Origin: an uncultured Collinsella sp.
GTDB lineage: Bacteria > Actinomycetota > Coriobacteriia > Coriobacteriales > Coriobacteriaceae
Assembly (NCBI GenBank): GCA_900551365.1
Contig: URVZ01000004.1
Coordinates: 1-51,618, forward strand
Length of the DNA stretch: 51,618 nucleotides
Direction: 5' to 3'
The notes beneath the pieces are model-generated. The model was not told where the DNA came from. It did no database searches and worked only from the letters and a program-made list of their open reading frames with translations. Made by a program: the position numbers and the translations under genes. Below are positions 37,150-46,681 of the stretch, one piece after another (position 1 is the first letter of the stretch; each line of letters starts with the position of its first letter).

Positions 37150-38550
37150 TTAGGCCTGCTCGGAAGCCTTGGGCTCGTCCTTGTACAGGACAAACGAGAC
37201 GCCAAAGGAAACCAGCGCGGCGACCGCAAACATGATCGCGTACTGCACGGGCTGGGCCAGGCACAGCAGGATACCGAAGATACCCGTAACGCCCGTACCG
37301 GAAGCGGCGAGCGAGGTGAGCGCGCAGACCAGGGCGCCGCAGCCGCCGCCGATGCAGCCAGCGATGAAGGGCTTAAAGAAGCGCAGGTTCACACCAAAGA
37401 TGGCAGGCTCGGTAATACCCATGAAGGCGGACAGAGCCGAAGGAAGCGCTAGGCCCTTGATCTTGGCATCGTGGGTCTTAAAGGCAACGGCAAGCGCGGC
37501 GCCGCCCTGGGCGATGTTGGCGGCACTGGCAATGGGCAGCCAATAGGTCACGCCGTACTGGGCAAGCTGGCCCAGGTCGATGGCGGTGTACATCTGGTGA
37601 ATACCGGTGACGACCGTGGGGGCATAGAACAGGCCGACGATAAAGGAACCGATGCCAAAGGGCAGGGTGAGCAGAGCCTGGATCAGACCGAGGACGGCAT
37701 TCTCGGCCCACACAAAGACGGGACCGACGGCGATAAGCGTCACGAGCACGGTCACGAACACGGAGACAAGCGAGGTTACAAAGAGGTCGAACATCTCGGG
37801 AACGATCTTGTGCAGACGCTTCTCGAGGAAGGCAAGGATCGCGCAAGCGATGACGATGGGGATGACGTGGCCCTGATAGCCAACCCACTCAAAGCTGTAC
37901 ACGCCGGGGATGACGGTGACCATGGTCTGCACGCCCTCGGAGGCGACCGTGTAGGAGCTCTGCAGCGAGGAGTTGATGAACGCGCCGCCGACGACGGCGC
38001 CCAGGTACGGATTAGCGCCGAAAGCCTTGGCCGCGGAGTAGCCAATCAGGATCTGCAGGATGCCAAAGGACGTACCCGAGACCAGGTCGGCAATCTTGTA
38101 GATGCAGTTATTGGTGTCGAGCGCGATAAAGCCGTTGGAGGCCATAAAGTTGAGGGCGCTCATGATGCCCAGCAGCAGGCCCGAAGCCACGATGGCGGGA
38201 ATGATGGGAACGAAGATATCGCCGAGGACCTTAATGGCGCGCATAAAGATGTTCTGCTGCTGCGCCGCGGCCTCCTTGACCTCAGCCTTGGAAGCAGCAT
38301 TGATGCCGCCGAGGGCGATGAACTCGTCATAGACCTTGTTGACGGTACCGGTGCCAAAAATAATCTGGAGCTGGCCTTGGGCCTCAAAGACGCCCTTGGC
38401 ACCGTCGATATTCTCGATGGCTTCCTTGTCGACCCTTGCGTTGTCGGCAATCACCAGGCGCAGACGCGTGGCGCAATGCGCGGCCGACACGACGTTGCCG
38501 GCGCCACCGATGTTGTCGAGCACCTCTTGGGCTGATTTGCGGTAGTCCAT
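37150..38550 (-). CDS. scrA: PTS sucrose-type EIIBC permease
   Basis: Imports and phosphorylates the sugar. The product is 466 aa. EIIB domain 1-90 with the phosphorylated Cys in SAAHCATRLRL (about residue 26). EIIC domain from about 105 with many membrane segments (IPAIVASGLLLGIMSALNF, LVTLIAVGPVFVW) and the GITEPAIFGVNLRF motif near 375. No EIIA domain, so it relies on an EIIA encoded elsewhere, as sucrose permeases commonly do. Confidence 0.9.
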   Translation of the reverse strand: MDYRKSAQEVLDNIGGAGNVVSAAHCATRLRLVIADNARVDKEAIENIDGAKGVFEAQGQLQIIFGTGTVNKVYDEFIALGGINAASKAEVKEAAAQQQNIFMRAIKVLGDIFVPIIPAIVASGLLLGIMSALNFMASNGFIALDTNNCIYKIADLVSGTSFGILQILIGYSAAKAFGANPYLGAVVGGAFINSSLQSSYTVASEGVQTMVTVIPGVYSFEWVGYQGHVIPIVIACAILAFLEKRLHKIVPEMFDLFVTSLVSVFVTVLVTLIAVGPVFVWAENAVLGLIQALLTLPFGIGSFIVGLFYAPTVVTGIHQMYTAIDLGQLAQYGVTYWLPIASAANIAQGGAALAVAFKTHDAKIKGLALPSALSAFMGITEPAIFGVNLRFFKPFIAGCIGGGCGALVCALTSLAASGTGVTGIFGILLCLAQPVQYAIMFAVAALVSFGVSFVLYKDEPKASEQA

Positions 38551-38605
38551 GACTTCCCTTTCGTCTAACGGGCGTTTTACACCCGGCCATCTTTGACACT
38601 TACAC

Positions 38606-38645
38606 TGTAATCGTTTTCAGTTTCATATTACTGTAATCGTTTTCA
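38606..38645. promoter_or_regulatory. two LacI-type operators upstream of scrA
   Basis: The 14-mer TGTAATCGTTTTCA occurs twice in the same direction, at 38606-38619 and 38632-38645, 26 bp apart. On the minus strand it reads TGAAAACGATTACA with the central CG of LacI-family sites. Located 56-95 nt before the scrA start. Confidence 0.7.
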
Positions 38646-38732
38646 TATAGCGGTAAACGGTAGATTTTCGCCGGTGAAAGGTAGTTTGGGACAAATAACA
38701 GTGGTCCGAAGATAGCGGCGGGCGCCCAAAAC

Positions 38733-39713
38733 CTAGACATTCATAAGCTGATGACCGAGCTTGAGCGTACGCAGGCCGCCCTCCCCTTCCACGCCATCGA
38801 GCGTGTCGAGCAGCATATTGGTGGCCTCGACGCCACTGGTCAGATAGCCATAATGGACGGTGGGAATGCCGCCCGTCAGCGCGCGCAAAAACGCGTTGTC
38901 GCCAAATCCGCTCACGCGATGTAAGCCCTCGCCCACGCCACGCGCCTCATCAAGAGCGCGCAGGGCGCCGGCGGCCATGGTATCGGTCGCGCAGGCGATA
39001 AACGAGACGTCGGGCACGTCGGCCAACAACTCGCGCGCCGCACGATATCCCGAGTCGAGCGTGAAGGAGCCACGACGCACCAGGTGGGGATCGAGCACAA
39101 CCCCCGCAGCCAGCAAGCCTGCCTCAAAGCCACGGCGTCGGTCGTAGCCCGCGGCGCGGTCTTCTTCGGTAACACCGATGTAGGCGATCTTTCCCTCCAC
39201 GCGCCCCACGAGCGCATGGCCCAGCTCATATGCCGCCTCGTAATCGTCATGGTAGACGCAGGCCGCGCCCTCGACGTTTTGGCCAATCAGCACAATGGGC
39301 ACGCGGCACGATGCAATAGCCGCACGATGCTCATCGGTAATCATGGTCGCTACCAGCACGATGCCATCGACCGGGTGGTTCTGGAACAAGTCGAGGTACT
39401 CGAGCTCACGCTCGGCAACGTTGTCGGTGTTGGCGAGCAACATCTGATACCCGCGGCGACCAAGCACCTGGCCAATGCCTGCGGTAATTCGGCTCACCGA
39501 CTCGGAGTTAATCTTAGGCACGATGACACCGATGAGCTTGGTAGAGCCGGTACGCAAGGCACGAGCCTGGTTGGACCGCACATAGCCGGTCTGCTCGATC
39601 GCCTGTTTAATGCGCTCGGCCTTATCAGCCGAGATATATCCACCGTTGAGATAGCGCGAAACCGCGGCGTTCGAAACACCCGCCAGCTCGGCGACATCCT
39701 TCATCTTTACCAC
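38733..39713 (-). CDS. scrR: LacI-family sucrose-operon regulator
   Basis: The product is 326 aa. LacI HTH MKDVAELAGVSNAAVSRYLN, hinge helix region ARALRTGSTKLIGVIVP, then a periplasmic-binding-type ligand domain. Start GTG at 39713 behind GGGGGT; an ATG three codons on (39704) is the alternative. Precedes scrA on the same strand and probably represses scrA-scrB in the absence of sucrose or sucrose-6-phosphate; its own upstream operator suggests autoregulation. Confidence 0.9.
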   Translation of the reverse strand: MVKMKDVAELAGVSNAAVSRYLNGGYISADKAERIKQAIEQTGYVRSNQARALRTGSTKLIGVIVPKINSESVSRITAGIGQVLGRRGYQMLLANTDNVAERELEYLDLFQNHPVDGIVLVATMITDEHRAAIASCRVPIVLIGQNVEGAACVYHDDYEAAYELGHALVGRVEGKIAYIGVTEEDRAAGYDRRRGFEAGLLAAGVVLDPHLVRRGSFTLDSGYRAARELLADVPDVSFIACATDTMAAGALRALDEARGVGEGLHRVSGFGDNAFLRALTGGIPTVHYGYLTSGVEATNMLLDTLDGVEGEGGLRTLKLGHQLMNV

Positions 39714-39728
39714 GAGTACCCCCGTCGT

Positions 39729-39746
39729 TGAAATCGCTTTCAACAT
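39729..39746. promoter_or_regulatory. LacI-type operator upstream of scrR
   Basis: GTTGAAATCGCTTTCAAC, palindromic at 16 of 18 positions and with the central CG of LacI-family sites, 16 nt before the scrR start. Its half-site TTGAAA differs from the scrA sites (TGAAAA), so either one regulator binds both or a second protein acts here. Confidence 0.65.
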
Positions 39747-39855
39747 GATACCCGTGCGAACGACCGCATGACGTAGCGATTACATGATAGAGAAACGCGT
39801 GGAAACTAATGAGTCACTTGAGACACGTCGAGTGATAATCACTTCGCGGCCAGTT

Positions 39856-40000
39856 TTACCAGACGAGAATCACCCTGGCTGCATAATCGAAGAATACGGC
39901 CATGCAGAACTTGACCTGAGCGGCAGCCTCACGGACTTATCCAGGAAGGCCTCGGTGCCGCGTCTCGAAGAGTCGCAATTCACAATCCCGGTCAATCCTC
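39856..40000 (+). repeat. left copy of a diverged repeat flanking the island
   Basis: Encodes, in one frame, PDENHPGCIIEEYGHAELD then SLTD. A similar stretch at 49489-49625 encodes PDKYNSDCIIEEHKRTELD and SLTDYF. About 14 of 24 residues agree, and the nucleotide similarity continues past the stop codon of the second copy. An open frame from 39784 to 40068 covers this copy but has no ribosome binding site. Likely relics of one gene end. Confidence 0.45.
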
Positions 40001-40098
40001 TGCCAAGAACCCGTTGCGAACTTAGACTTACCAACAACACGTCAGCACAGTTGCATACAAGCAGATAATCGCACGCAATTTCGCCTATTCTCAATTGA

Positions 40099-40165
40099 GA
40101 TGTAAGTTTTGACAGGCCGAATCTTACATCCAAACAAAAAAGAGGGCCGACGCATCAACCCTCTT
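40099..40165 (-). terminator. inverted repeat and intrinsic terminator
   Basis: GATGTAAG / CTTACATC (40099-40130), and just upstream on the minus strand a stem AAGAGGG / CCCTCTT (40140-40165) followed by six T. It would end a leftward transcript entering from 40170 onward. Confidence 0.55.
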
Positions 40166-40278
40166 CAGGTGTCGCCCGAAGGCTCCCACCGCAATTGACT
40201 TTAATTTAGCCGATATCCCTTGTTTGTCTACAGGCTCTGCCACAAGTAGAAATTATCTTCACTTTTAGGGAGCAGCTC

Positions 40279-40467
40279 TTAAAAAGCAGCTATGTAACTA
40301 AGAAGCGCATCCATCTTGTTCCCAACCCCAGTCGTTTCTATCTCATGAAAGTCCAAAGAAGACAGGGGGCCATGCAAATCTTCAGGGACGCCAGAGAGGT
40401 CGCCGCGGTAGGTCTCCCGGTCAGCCGCCATCGCGGTTCCTAAAAAGAGGAAAGGCAGCCATCCCAA
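40279..40467 (-). CDS. doubtful 62-codon open frame
   Basis: Ends DLHGPLSSLDFHEIETTGVGNKMDALLSYIAAF. Its first residues are encoded in a terminator hairpin, so any real product would begin later or this is the 3' remnant of a lost gene. No family recognised. The terminator at 40140-40165 lies downstream on the same strand. Confidence 0.2.
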   Translation of the reverse strand: MGWLPFLFLGTAMAADRETYRGDLSGVPEDLHGPLSSLDFHEIETTGVGNKMDALLSYIAAF

Positions 40468-40489
40468 GAAGGACAGCCGCCTTTCCTCT
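40446..40489 (-). terminator. intrinsic terminator
   Basis: Perfect 11-bp stem AGAGGAAAGGC / GCCTTTCCTCT with a long loop, followed on the minus strand by TTTTTA. Serves leftward transcripts from the 40.5-41.1 kb relics. Confidence 0.7.
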
Positions 40490-40615
40490 GGACGCGGGAC
40501 CCGTAGGTTACCCTCGTCAATACCGCTTTTTAGATAGGCTACTGATTATCAATCCGTAAGTCAAAGCTGCAAATTTGAGGCAAGCGACAATCATGTAATT
40601 CAAATCAAGACACAC

Positions 40616-40900
40616 ATGATTTTCAACCAAATCAAACGATGTCTGGCTAGCATATCAGGCATTGCACGCATAAAAAAGGGCAAGACTCTCAGTTTGAAAG
40701 CGTCACCCTTAAAGCTCCCAAAGAGCTTTTGTATTGCAGGAAGATACTCTACACCATCTTCCCTTGATTGGCAGGTCGAAACAGACACCATTGTGATTCC
40801 AAGCAGAAAGCGTTATATTAAGTATGCATTTGCACGTGGTGTTCGCACTATACGCTCAGATGCCATAGTTTACAAAGACGGCCTTCTTCATAGACGCTAG
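40616..40900 (+). CDS. small basic protein or gene remnant, unknown
   Basis: 94 codons, rich in Lys/Arg (RIKKGKTLSLKASPLKLPKS, IPSRKRYIKYAFARGVRTIR). The frame stays open upstream to about 40538 with no earlier ATG and no ribosome binding site, so it may be the C-terminal part of a truncated gene. No family recognised. A 63-codon antisense frame competes; this one has the more protein-like composition. Confidence 0.35.
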   Translation: MIFNQIKRCLASISGIARIKKGKTLSLKASPLKLPKSFCIAGRYSTPSSLDWQVETDTIVIPSRKRYIKYAFARGVRTIRSDAIVYKDGLLHRR

Positions 40901-40906
40901 GTGGGA

Positions 40907-41104
40907 TTACTCACTAGTAGCCGATATGTCGAAGGCCTTCTTGTACTTAAGAAAATCATACATTCTAATAAGCCGTTTTAGCTCGCTATTACCGTGGATT
41001 ATCTTGCGATCGTCCGTGATGAGCGCCCTCAGATACTCGAGCAACTCACTTAAATCGAGCTCATCCTCCTCAAATAGCCACAGAGAATTGAGCACAGGGG
41101 TCAT
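40907..41104 (-). CDS. small acidic protein, unknown
   Basis: 65 aa, acidic and helical (LWLFEEDELDLSELLEYLRALITDD, LKRLIRMYDFLKYKKAF). Weak ribosome binding site. No family recognised; could be a remnant. The nearest downstream terminator on this strand is at 40446-40489. Confidence 0.35.
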   Translation of the reverse strand: MTPVLNSLWLFEEDELDLSELLEYLRALITDDRKIIHGNSELKRLIRMYDFLKYKKAFDISATSE

Positions 41105-41110
41105 TTAAAA

Positions 41111-41458
41111 GTGAACAGTTTAATCAGGAGCGCCGCACCCCTGGGAGCGGGGCGCAACGCTCGATCCATTGTTCTCCCGGACGGGCAATTTGGCGAGATC
41201 ACTCGGAAAGGATGGATGAAGCAGCCGTGCGGTTACACCAACATTTCCGACGCGATCGTAATTGAATCAATGGGTGCCTTGTTCATACTTAATCGCCTCA
41301 TGATGAAAGAGCTCAACGAAGTCGCATATCAGACAATAGATCGCTCCAGGCTGTTTAAACTGTGCGATTCTATGGACGAAACCGAAACATCAATCCACTA
41401 CGGTAGCAGCGGTTTCCCATTACAATCAATACGTGAGGCACCCCATGCGCGGATATAA
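41111..41458 (+). pseudogene. open frame of unknown identity, probably a remnant
   Basis: 115 codons from a GTG with no ribosome binding site; the frame is open further upstream. Contains IVLPDGQFGEITRKGWMKQP and SDAIVIESMGALFILNRLMMKELNEVAY, which look protein-like, but no domain can be named. Followed by a 140-bp stretch of further scraps before the next real gene. Confidence 0.3.
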
Positions 41459-41600
41459 CAAGGGTCCGAAAGCTGCTCGAGGCCCTTGGATTCGTTGGGC
41501 GAATTAACGACGATTCCGAGCTCCACGGACGCCTTGAGGCGTTACGTTATTTACCCCGAAGTCAAGATATTATCGATTAGATTTCCTGAAAGGAGGCAAT

Positions 41601-42059
41601 ATGGACAACCTTCGGTTCAACATCTCGATACCTTCCGATGAAGACGGCTGCGTACTTTTCCAATGTCCGAACTGCGGAGAGCTATTCAAAGTCGTCGTTG
41701 ATGAGTATGAGAGTGATTCCGTCCTAGATATCCACTGCCCTCTGTGCGGCCTTATCTCGGACAACTTCTTCACACCGGACGTCATCGACCTGGCCTTATC
41801 AAAAACAGCGAATGTGGTCGTGCCGGAGCTAGAAGAACTGCTTAAGAAGGAGCTTGGCGGAAAGGGCAATGATCACGTCTCTTTCAGTGTGAAATCATAC
41901 AATGAAGAGGAACCCGAGATTCCCATCCGGCAAGCAATCGAAGCCCTTCAGAAGGTAACCTGCAAGGACTGCAAGCGCATATCAAAGGTGTCCCCTGCAC
42001 TTGCGATGTCTTTATACACATGCCCCTACTGCGGAATAGGACAATTCAATGGATTCTGA
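41601..42059 (+). CDS. double zinc-ribbon protein, first gene of an accessory pair
   Basis: The product is 152 aa. Two zinc ribbons: CPNCG (about 23-27) with CPLCG (about 48-52), and CKDC (about 120-123) with CPYCG (about 142-146). Between them lies an acidic/Lys helix (VVVPELEELLKKELGG). The ATG has a strong AAAGGAGG 6 nt upstream. The stop lies 11 nt inside the next gene, so the two are translationally coupled. I do not recognise a named family; such paired proteins occur in accessory and defence regions. Confidence 0.75.
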   Translation: MDNLRFNISIPSDEDGCVLFQCPNCGELFKVVVDEYESDSVLDIHCPLCGLISDNFFTPDVIDLALSKTANVVVPELEELLKKELGGKGNDHVSFSVKSYNEEEPEIPIRQAIEALQKVTCKDCKRISKVSPALAMSLYTCPYCGIGQFNGF

Positions 42060-42870
42060 GAAGATTGAGCTGCGAAAACTACTCTTCAAGCATAGTGCTG
42101 AAGCCAGCAATCTTTTAAGGTCTGACTACAATGGCCTCAACACAGCCCTCACTCGCTACCTCAACTTTATTGATGGGCAGCCTGTAACACGAGCGTTCAT
42201 TGAGGATTGCGTGGCAAACCATTTGCCTAGCGGGTTCGACAAAAACGCCGAAATCGATGAAGTAAATTCGGACCCATATACCATATTTAACTTCCCGCCT
42301 AGCTGCGAGGGCGAAAGCGCCGTAACGTATCTCGTACTCAAAGCAATAGTCGACAGAAAGCTATGCCAGTCGTTTCACCTCCTTCTAGGCTATGCACACG
42401 GTTCAAGGAAATATGACGATATGGCCGAAGGCTTCCTGAATGACGTAGCGAGACGCCTCGTAAACGGAGTCAATCAGGCCATCACACTAAAGGGCATCGA
42501 ACTAGGATTGGATGAATCCGTGACACAGGTAAACAATTTCGGCAACTCGGGAGCCGCCATCGCTTCCCAGACAACGAACGGGTCAAGTACGACCATCAAT
42601 CAGTCAAACGGCATAGACGTTAACGCGCTCAACGACATAATCGGAAAACTGGAAAGCTCCCTCCACGAGCTTTCCAGTGAGAACAGGACAATTGCTGCGG
42701 ATGCAATCGCCGCGATGAAAGACGTTTTTGAGACTCCGCAGCCTAAACCGTCAATACTAAAGTCGCTATGGAACACCCTAAAGGGCATCAACGAAGGGGC
42801 TACGTTTATTGAGAACGTAACGAAGCTGGGCGTACTCATCGCCCCTATTCTTCCTGGAATTATCGGATAG
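42049..42870 (+). CDS. uncharacterised 273-aa protein, second gene of the pair
   Basis: Helical N-terminal half (HSAEASNLLRSDYNGLNTALTRYLNFIDG, SFHLLLGYAHGSRKYDDMAEGFLNDVARRL). A Ser/Thr/Asn-rich middle (VNNFGNSGAAIASQTTNGSS) carries NQSNGID; then a predicted coiled coil; and a hydrophobic C-terminus (FIENVTKLGVLIAPILPGIIG) that could touch membrane or form oligomers. The layout is reminiscent of abortive-infection-associated proteins such as those with AbiTii-like regions, but no diagnostic motif is present and I assign no function. Confidence 0.7.
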   Translation: MDSEKIELRKLLFKHSAEASNLLRSDYNGLNTALTRYLNFIDGQPVTRAFIEDCVANHLPSGFDKNAEIDEVNSDPYTIFNFPPSCEGESAVTYLVLKAIVDRKLCQSFHLLLGYAHGSRKYDDMAEGFLNDVARRLVNGVNQAITLKGIELGLDESVTQVNNFGNSGAAIASQTTNGSSTTINQSNGIDVNALNDIIGKLESSLHELSSENRTIAADAIAAMKDVFETPQPKPSILKSLWNTLKGINEGATFIENVTKLGVLIAPILPGIIG

Positions 42871-43008
42871 ACTAAGTATGGTCGTCCCTAGCCCCCCATG
42901 GCGTTTCCAATCAATTTGAGATGGCATATTCAAGGCGTTGACCGGAATTGAACATTCCGGTCAACTGCCCACATTCGAAATATCTCTACACAACAAAAGG
43001 AGTGTGAA

Positions 43009-43410
43009 ATGAGCGACTCTGTTTCAAAATTACTAATAGAGAGATACGGAGTGATGGTCTTTCTCGTTGTAATATTCGTTCTTGCAATAATTGCGATCTT
43101 GCATTTTGGCATCAAATTCGACATCAATATGTATATTGCAAGCCGCAAAGAACGACACCGAAAGTTAGCACAGAGCTACTGCCCGCATTTGGATTTTATT
43201 CCTCGTGATGATAATAGTGTTCAAGTTAGCCCGCTCTTTTACTCGCCGCCAGGAACACTGAACTGGTTTTGCTCTCGATGCGGGGCCGTTTTACCTTACG
43301 AACCCAATCAAGAGGAAGTCGAAGCTAAGGCGACTTATTATCTCAACCATCCAAAAGCTTACAAAAAAGCAATGAAGAGTTTCGATAAGCATGCGAAAAA
43401 ATCTCTCTAG
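43009..43410 (+). CDS. single-pass membrane protein with zinc-ribbon-like Cys/His residues
   Basis: The product is 133 aa. One membrane segment at about 14-35 (VMVFLVVIFVLAIIAILHFG), then a cytoplasmic or external basic region; CPH at about 58-60 and CSRCG at about 88-92 could bind zinc. Start ATG at 43009 behind AAAGGAG. Lies 138 nt after the previous gene on the same strand, so co-transcription is possible. No family recognised. The 43411-43708 gap to the convergent helicase gene shows nothing. Confidence 0.65.
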   Translation: MSDSVSKLLIERYGVMVFLVVIFVLAIIAILHFGIKFDINMYIASRKERHRKLAQSYCPHLDFIPRDDNSVQVSPLFYSPPGTLNWFCSRCGAVLPYEPNQEEVEAKATYYLNHPKAYKKAMKSFDKHAKKSL

Positions 43411-43708
43411 ATTATTATTAACGTCCATAAGGTGGTATCGGCAGCTGCGAGTGAGTGAGTATTTGCCCGCATAAGCACCGCTAAATATTGCGAATCAACA
43501 CGGTCAGTATCGGCATGGTCAAGACCAGCATTTGACAACGACATAAGGTCAGCCGCTGACAAAAAAACGACAATGGACTATTTGCCGATTCAGGTGCCCA
43601 AGCACAATAATGTCGGCACTGTTTCGCAATATTAAATTGTACTCAAGCGCGCAAGAACTAACAAAGTTTCGCCTTAGTCTTAACCAATGACAAACAGACG
43701 GCCAGCCG

Positions 43709-46429
43709 TTATTTCCGCTGAATCTTAAGGCCCCTCCGATTACTAAGGAGGTAAGCATCTTTATGCTCCTTAGAGATTTCGAAGCTTGAGAGAATCTTAT
43801 TCTGAGATTCAGGCGACCAATAAATATGAAGTCTTTCTCGCGCCCTCGTTATTGCCGTATAAAACACACTGTGAGTAATGCGCTCCTCAACGTCCTTCGT
43901 AATAATCAGCTTTACGGATGAGTACTCTAGTCCTTGCGCTTTATGGACAGACACCGCATACGCCACCTGAAACGGCACGATACAGTCCTCGCCAACATCC
44001 TCACCGTCTCGATCCTTGGCTTTCTTAACTGAAAAGCGCAGATACGTCTCTCCATCACGAAAATCTAAATACTCCAACCCGTCGTAATGAAGAACGGAAA
44101 GCTCGGAGGCGATAATGGGAACAGCAACCGTAAATTGCATCTCGTCTTTGGAAATTGCTTCCATTCCCACAAGACGCCCTTTTAGATTGTTATATAACAA
44201 CGGATAAAACCGCTCAGACTCATTGAACAAAATTGGGTCGCCGACTTTATACGTATGATAATTCCAGACAACGGCCTCGTTCTTATTTCCCGACTGCAAG
44301 ATTTTGTTCATATTATTAATGCCATAGAGGCCATCATAGTTGAGACATAAGACAATCTCATCATCATTCATTCTGCTAATTACAGAGTCATCAAGATTCG
44401 ACGTAAAATCGCAAGAAATAAGAATTTCAGCGATATCAGGACTCACATTCCTGACAGCATGCCATAGTTTTAGCAAATCATCATTCTTCGTGCGCCATGG
44501 TTTATCAAATTCATGGATGCACTTATCAGGCAAGAAGTCTCGAGCCAATGAAAACCAGTTTCCAAACTTAATGGACTCAATCTGTCTCACATCGCCAACA
44601 AGCAATAGCAGTTTAAACCGATTAGAATCAATAATAGATTTCATATCGCTATTGCAGACAGTGCTGCATTCGTCAACGATTAAGATGTCGCAATCTGGCA
44701 CACGATTCAAATACTTCGCGACGGTCATAAATTCGCAATTCTTATCATTTATTTTTCTTCTAAGGCTATCTACGGCAGGATTTGTATTAGCGATAGCAAG
44801 TTTGCTTTCATTTTGCAGAAAAGCGCAAACGATGTTGACCATGGTTGTTTTTCCGGTACCAGCCGAACCGTAGATGAACGCGACGCTCGTTTCGGCAAAC
44901 ATGGACTTTAGAGCATCTATTTTTTCTGAATCATCCAACTTGCAGCTTGGATCTTTAAGCCATGATTCACATAAAGCAGTATAGCCTTTGACCCCGGCAC
45001 CAGACAGTTTTAAAAGCCCGCGTATAATACAAGTGAGTTCGTCTTCGACTCCCTTAACAAATAGATGCCCGTTCTCATGCACGAGATCCCTTGAATGATG
45101 TCTAAAATACAAAGCGCTATTAAATGAGGCAATCAGTTCATCAACATCCGAGAAGGTTGTAATTTCGGTATCCCTAAGATACAGAGCATTAGAATCGATT
45201 GTCTCCGCGGTCACCCTACGAGCAAGAAAGTTATCTTCATACGGATCTGGATCAATACATTGATACAAATCCTCGACAGCGACTACATGCCCAATAAGAC
45301 TCGTGCAATACGGCTGCCGATCAAAGGGGGCACAGCCGTTTTTCAAATAAAGGTCACCGAGACGGCTATTCGGACTTACAGTCAATTGTTCCTCTATAAC
45401 CCTGTTACGAGGTTTAGACAAAAGATACTTTAGAACATTAGATCCATTTGAGCCAGCACTCAAAAACTCATGCGCAGAGCTAAGCAAGGTGTGTACCGGA
45501 CAGGCATTTCCCGAAGATGCTATCTCCCCCATCACAGAAATAAACTCGTCATCAGGGAGTAGAGCAATGTCGCAAAGCGTCATCCCGGTATGGGTCATTA
45601 GGTTCATAAGTGATCTATAGCTAGTGTATTGGCCAGTAAGCCACACTGCATCAGGGCCTCTAAGTATCTTTATAAGATTATTCAACTCACAGGGGCGTAC
45701 TGAAACCGCATATGCATCAACAATCGTAACAGGAAGAGTAAAGCCAAGACCGTCGATACTCGTGCGCTTAGTCGAAACCACCACTGAATAATTAGTGGGC
45801 ATTCTGAAAGATGAATAAACAAGTATACGATCAAATTTGCTACAAGAATCGAATGCGGGGACAAGTGTCGCCTCATAATAGACAGAATCCCCAACAAAGA
45901 ATGGCTTAGCAGCTCTAACGTAAAAACGGTCCTTCTCAATTTCAACAGCATTGGCACTCATGAAATCATTGATTTTATGAGCTATCTCTTCATGGTATTT
46001 AGCCAAGCCGGGATCGGTGTCCAGAGGAATCTTACTCAAATTGGCAAGAATTGTAAGGCCGAGTTTATCGAATGCATAACGTTTCAAGCACAGCAAATTT
46101 TCTTAATACTTCAACAAAAGGCGCTCTGCAGAATCTTCACTTGGAACATAGTGCGAAACGACCTTTTGTAAATAATGATGGAACTTAGCAATAAACCGAG
46201 TCTCGCTGTTCTTGCTCATATCTTTAATAGCAACCGAACATAATTTAAAGTAGTCGCCTTCGATGGGCCTGTTGCCATAAGTTGCATACATTGCAATGTG
46301 CTCAACAAGATGACGCAGATAACCCACAACGTCTCTTGAAACGGCTGACCTGCCCTCGAATTCAAGTCTATCAATTGAATGCTCTACAGCGTCGTTTGCA
46401 TTGTAAAGCTCCTTAAGAGGGTTTCTCAT
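43709..46429 (-). pseudogene. SF1-type (RecD/UvrD-like) helicase gene interrupted by an in-frame TAA
   Basis: Read through one stop codon this is about 906 residues. Residues 1-108 (MRNPLKELYNANDAVEHS...ERLLLKY) end at TAA (46103-46105); the same frame then continues ENLLCLKRYAFDKLG and stays open for some 795 codons. The second part has Walker A GSAGTGKTT, Walker B LIVDECSTV, GDVRQIES, and C-terminal SVHKAQGLEYSSVKL and FYTAITRARERLHIYW, the motifs of an SF1 DNA helicase. The about 500 residues before the P-loop match nothing I know. Start ATG 46429 has GGAGGAG upstream. No ribosome binding site precedes the TTG at 46096, so reinitiation is unlikely. Confidence 0.7.
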
Positions 46430-46681
46430 AAGCCTCGCTCCTCCATCGTAATTTTCGACCCCCCAATATGGCTTAACGGCCAAGAAATCTTTACATCAAT
46501 TAAGATGTCCATCCGATGTCCATCAATAATGATAGCCGCACCCAAACAACACTTCCGAGCCAAACGACGAAGCCGGGTAACGCATAATTACTTTCACAAA
46601 TTGACAAACACATAGAGGAACACGGTCCACGCGTCGTCATATGATTTCAGGCGAGTAAACAACAAATCATCGACGAAAGGG

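Noticed and set aside
40600..40791. 63-codon minus-strand frame
   Set aside because: Lies opposite the more protein-like plus-strand frame at 40616-40900 and has no start signal.
46094..46105. Helicase gene as two real genes with a TTG start
   Set aside because: Both parts share one frame, the gap is two codons and a stop, and no ribosome binding site precedes the TTG; a nonsense mutation is simpler.
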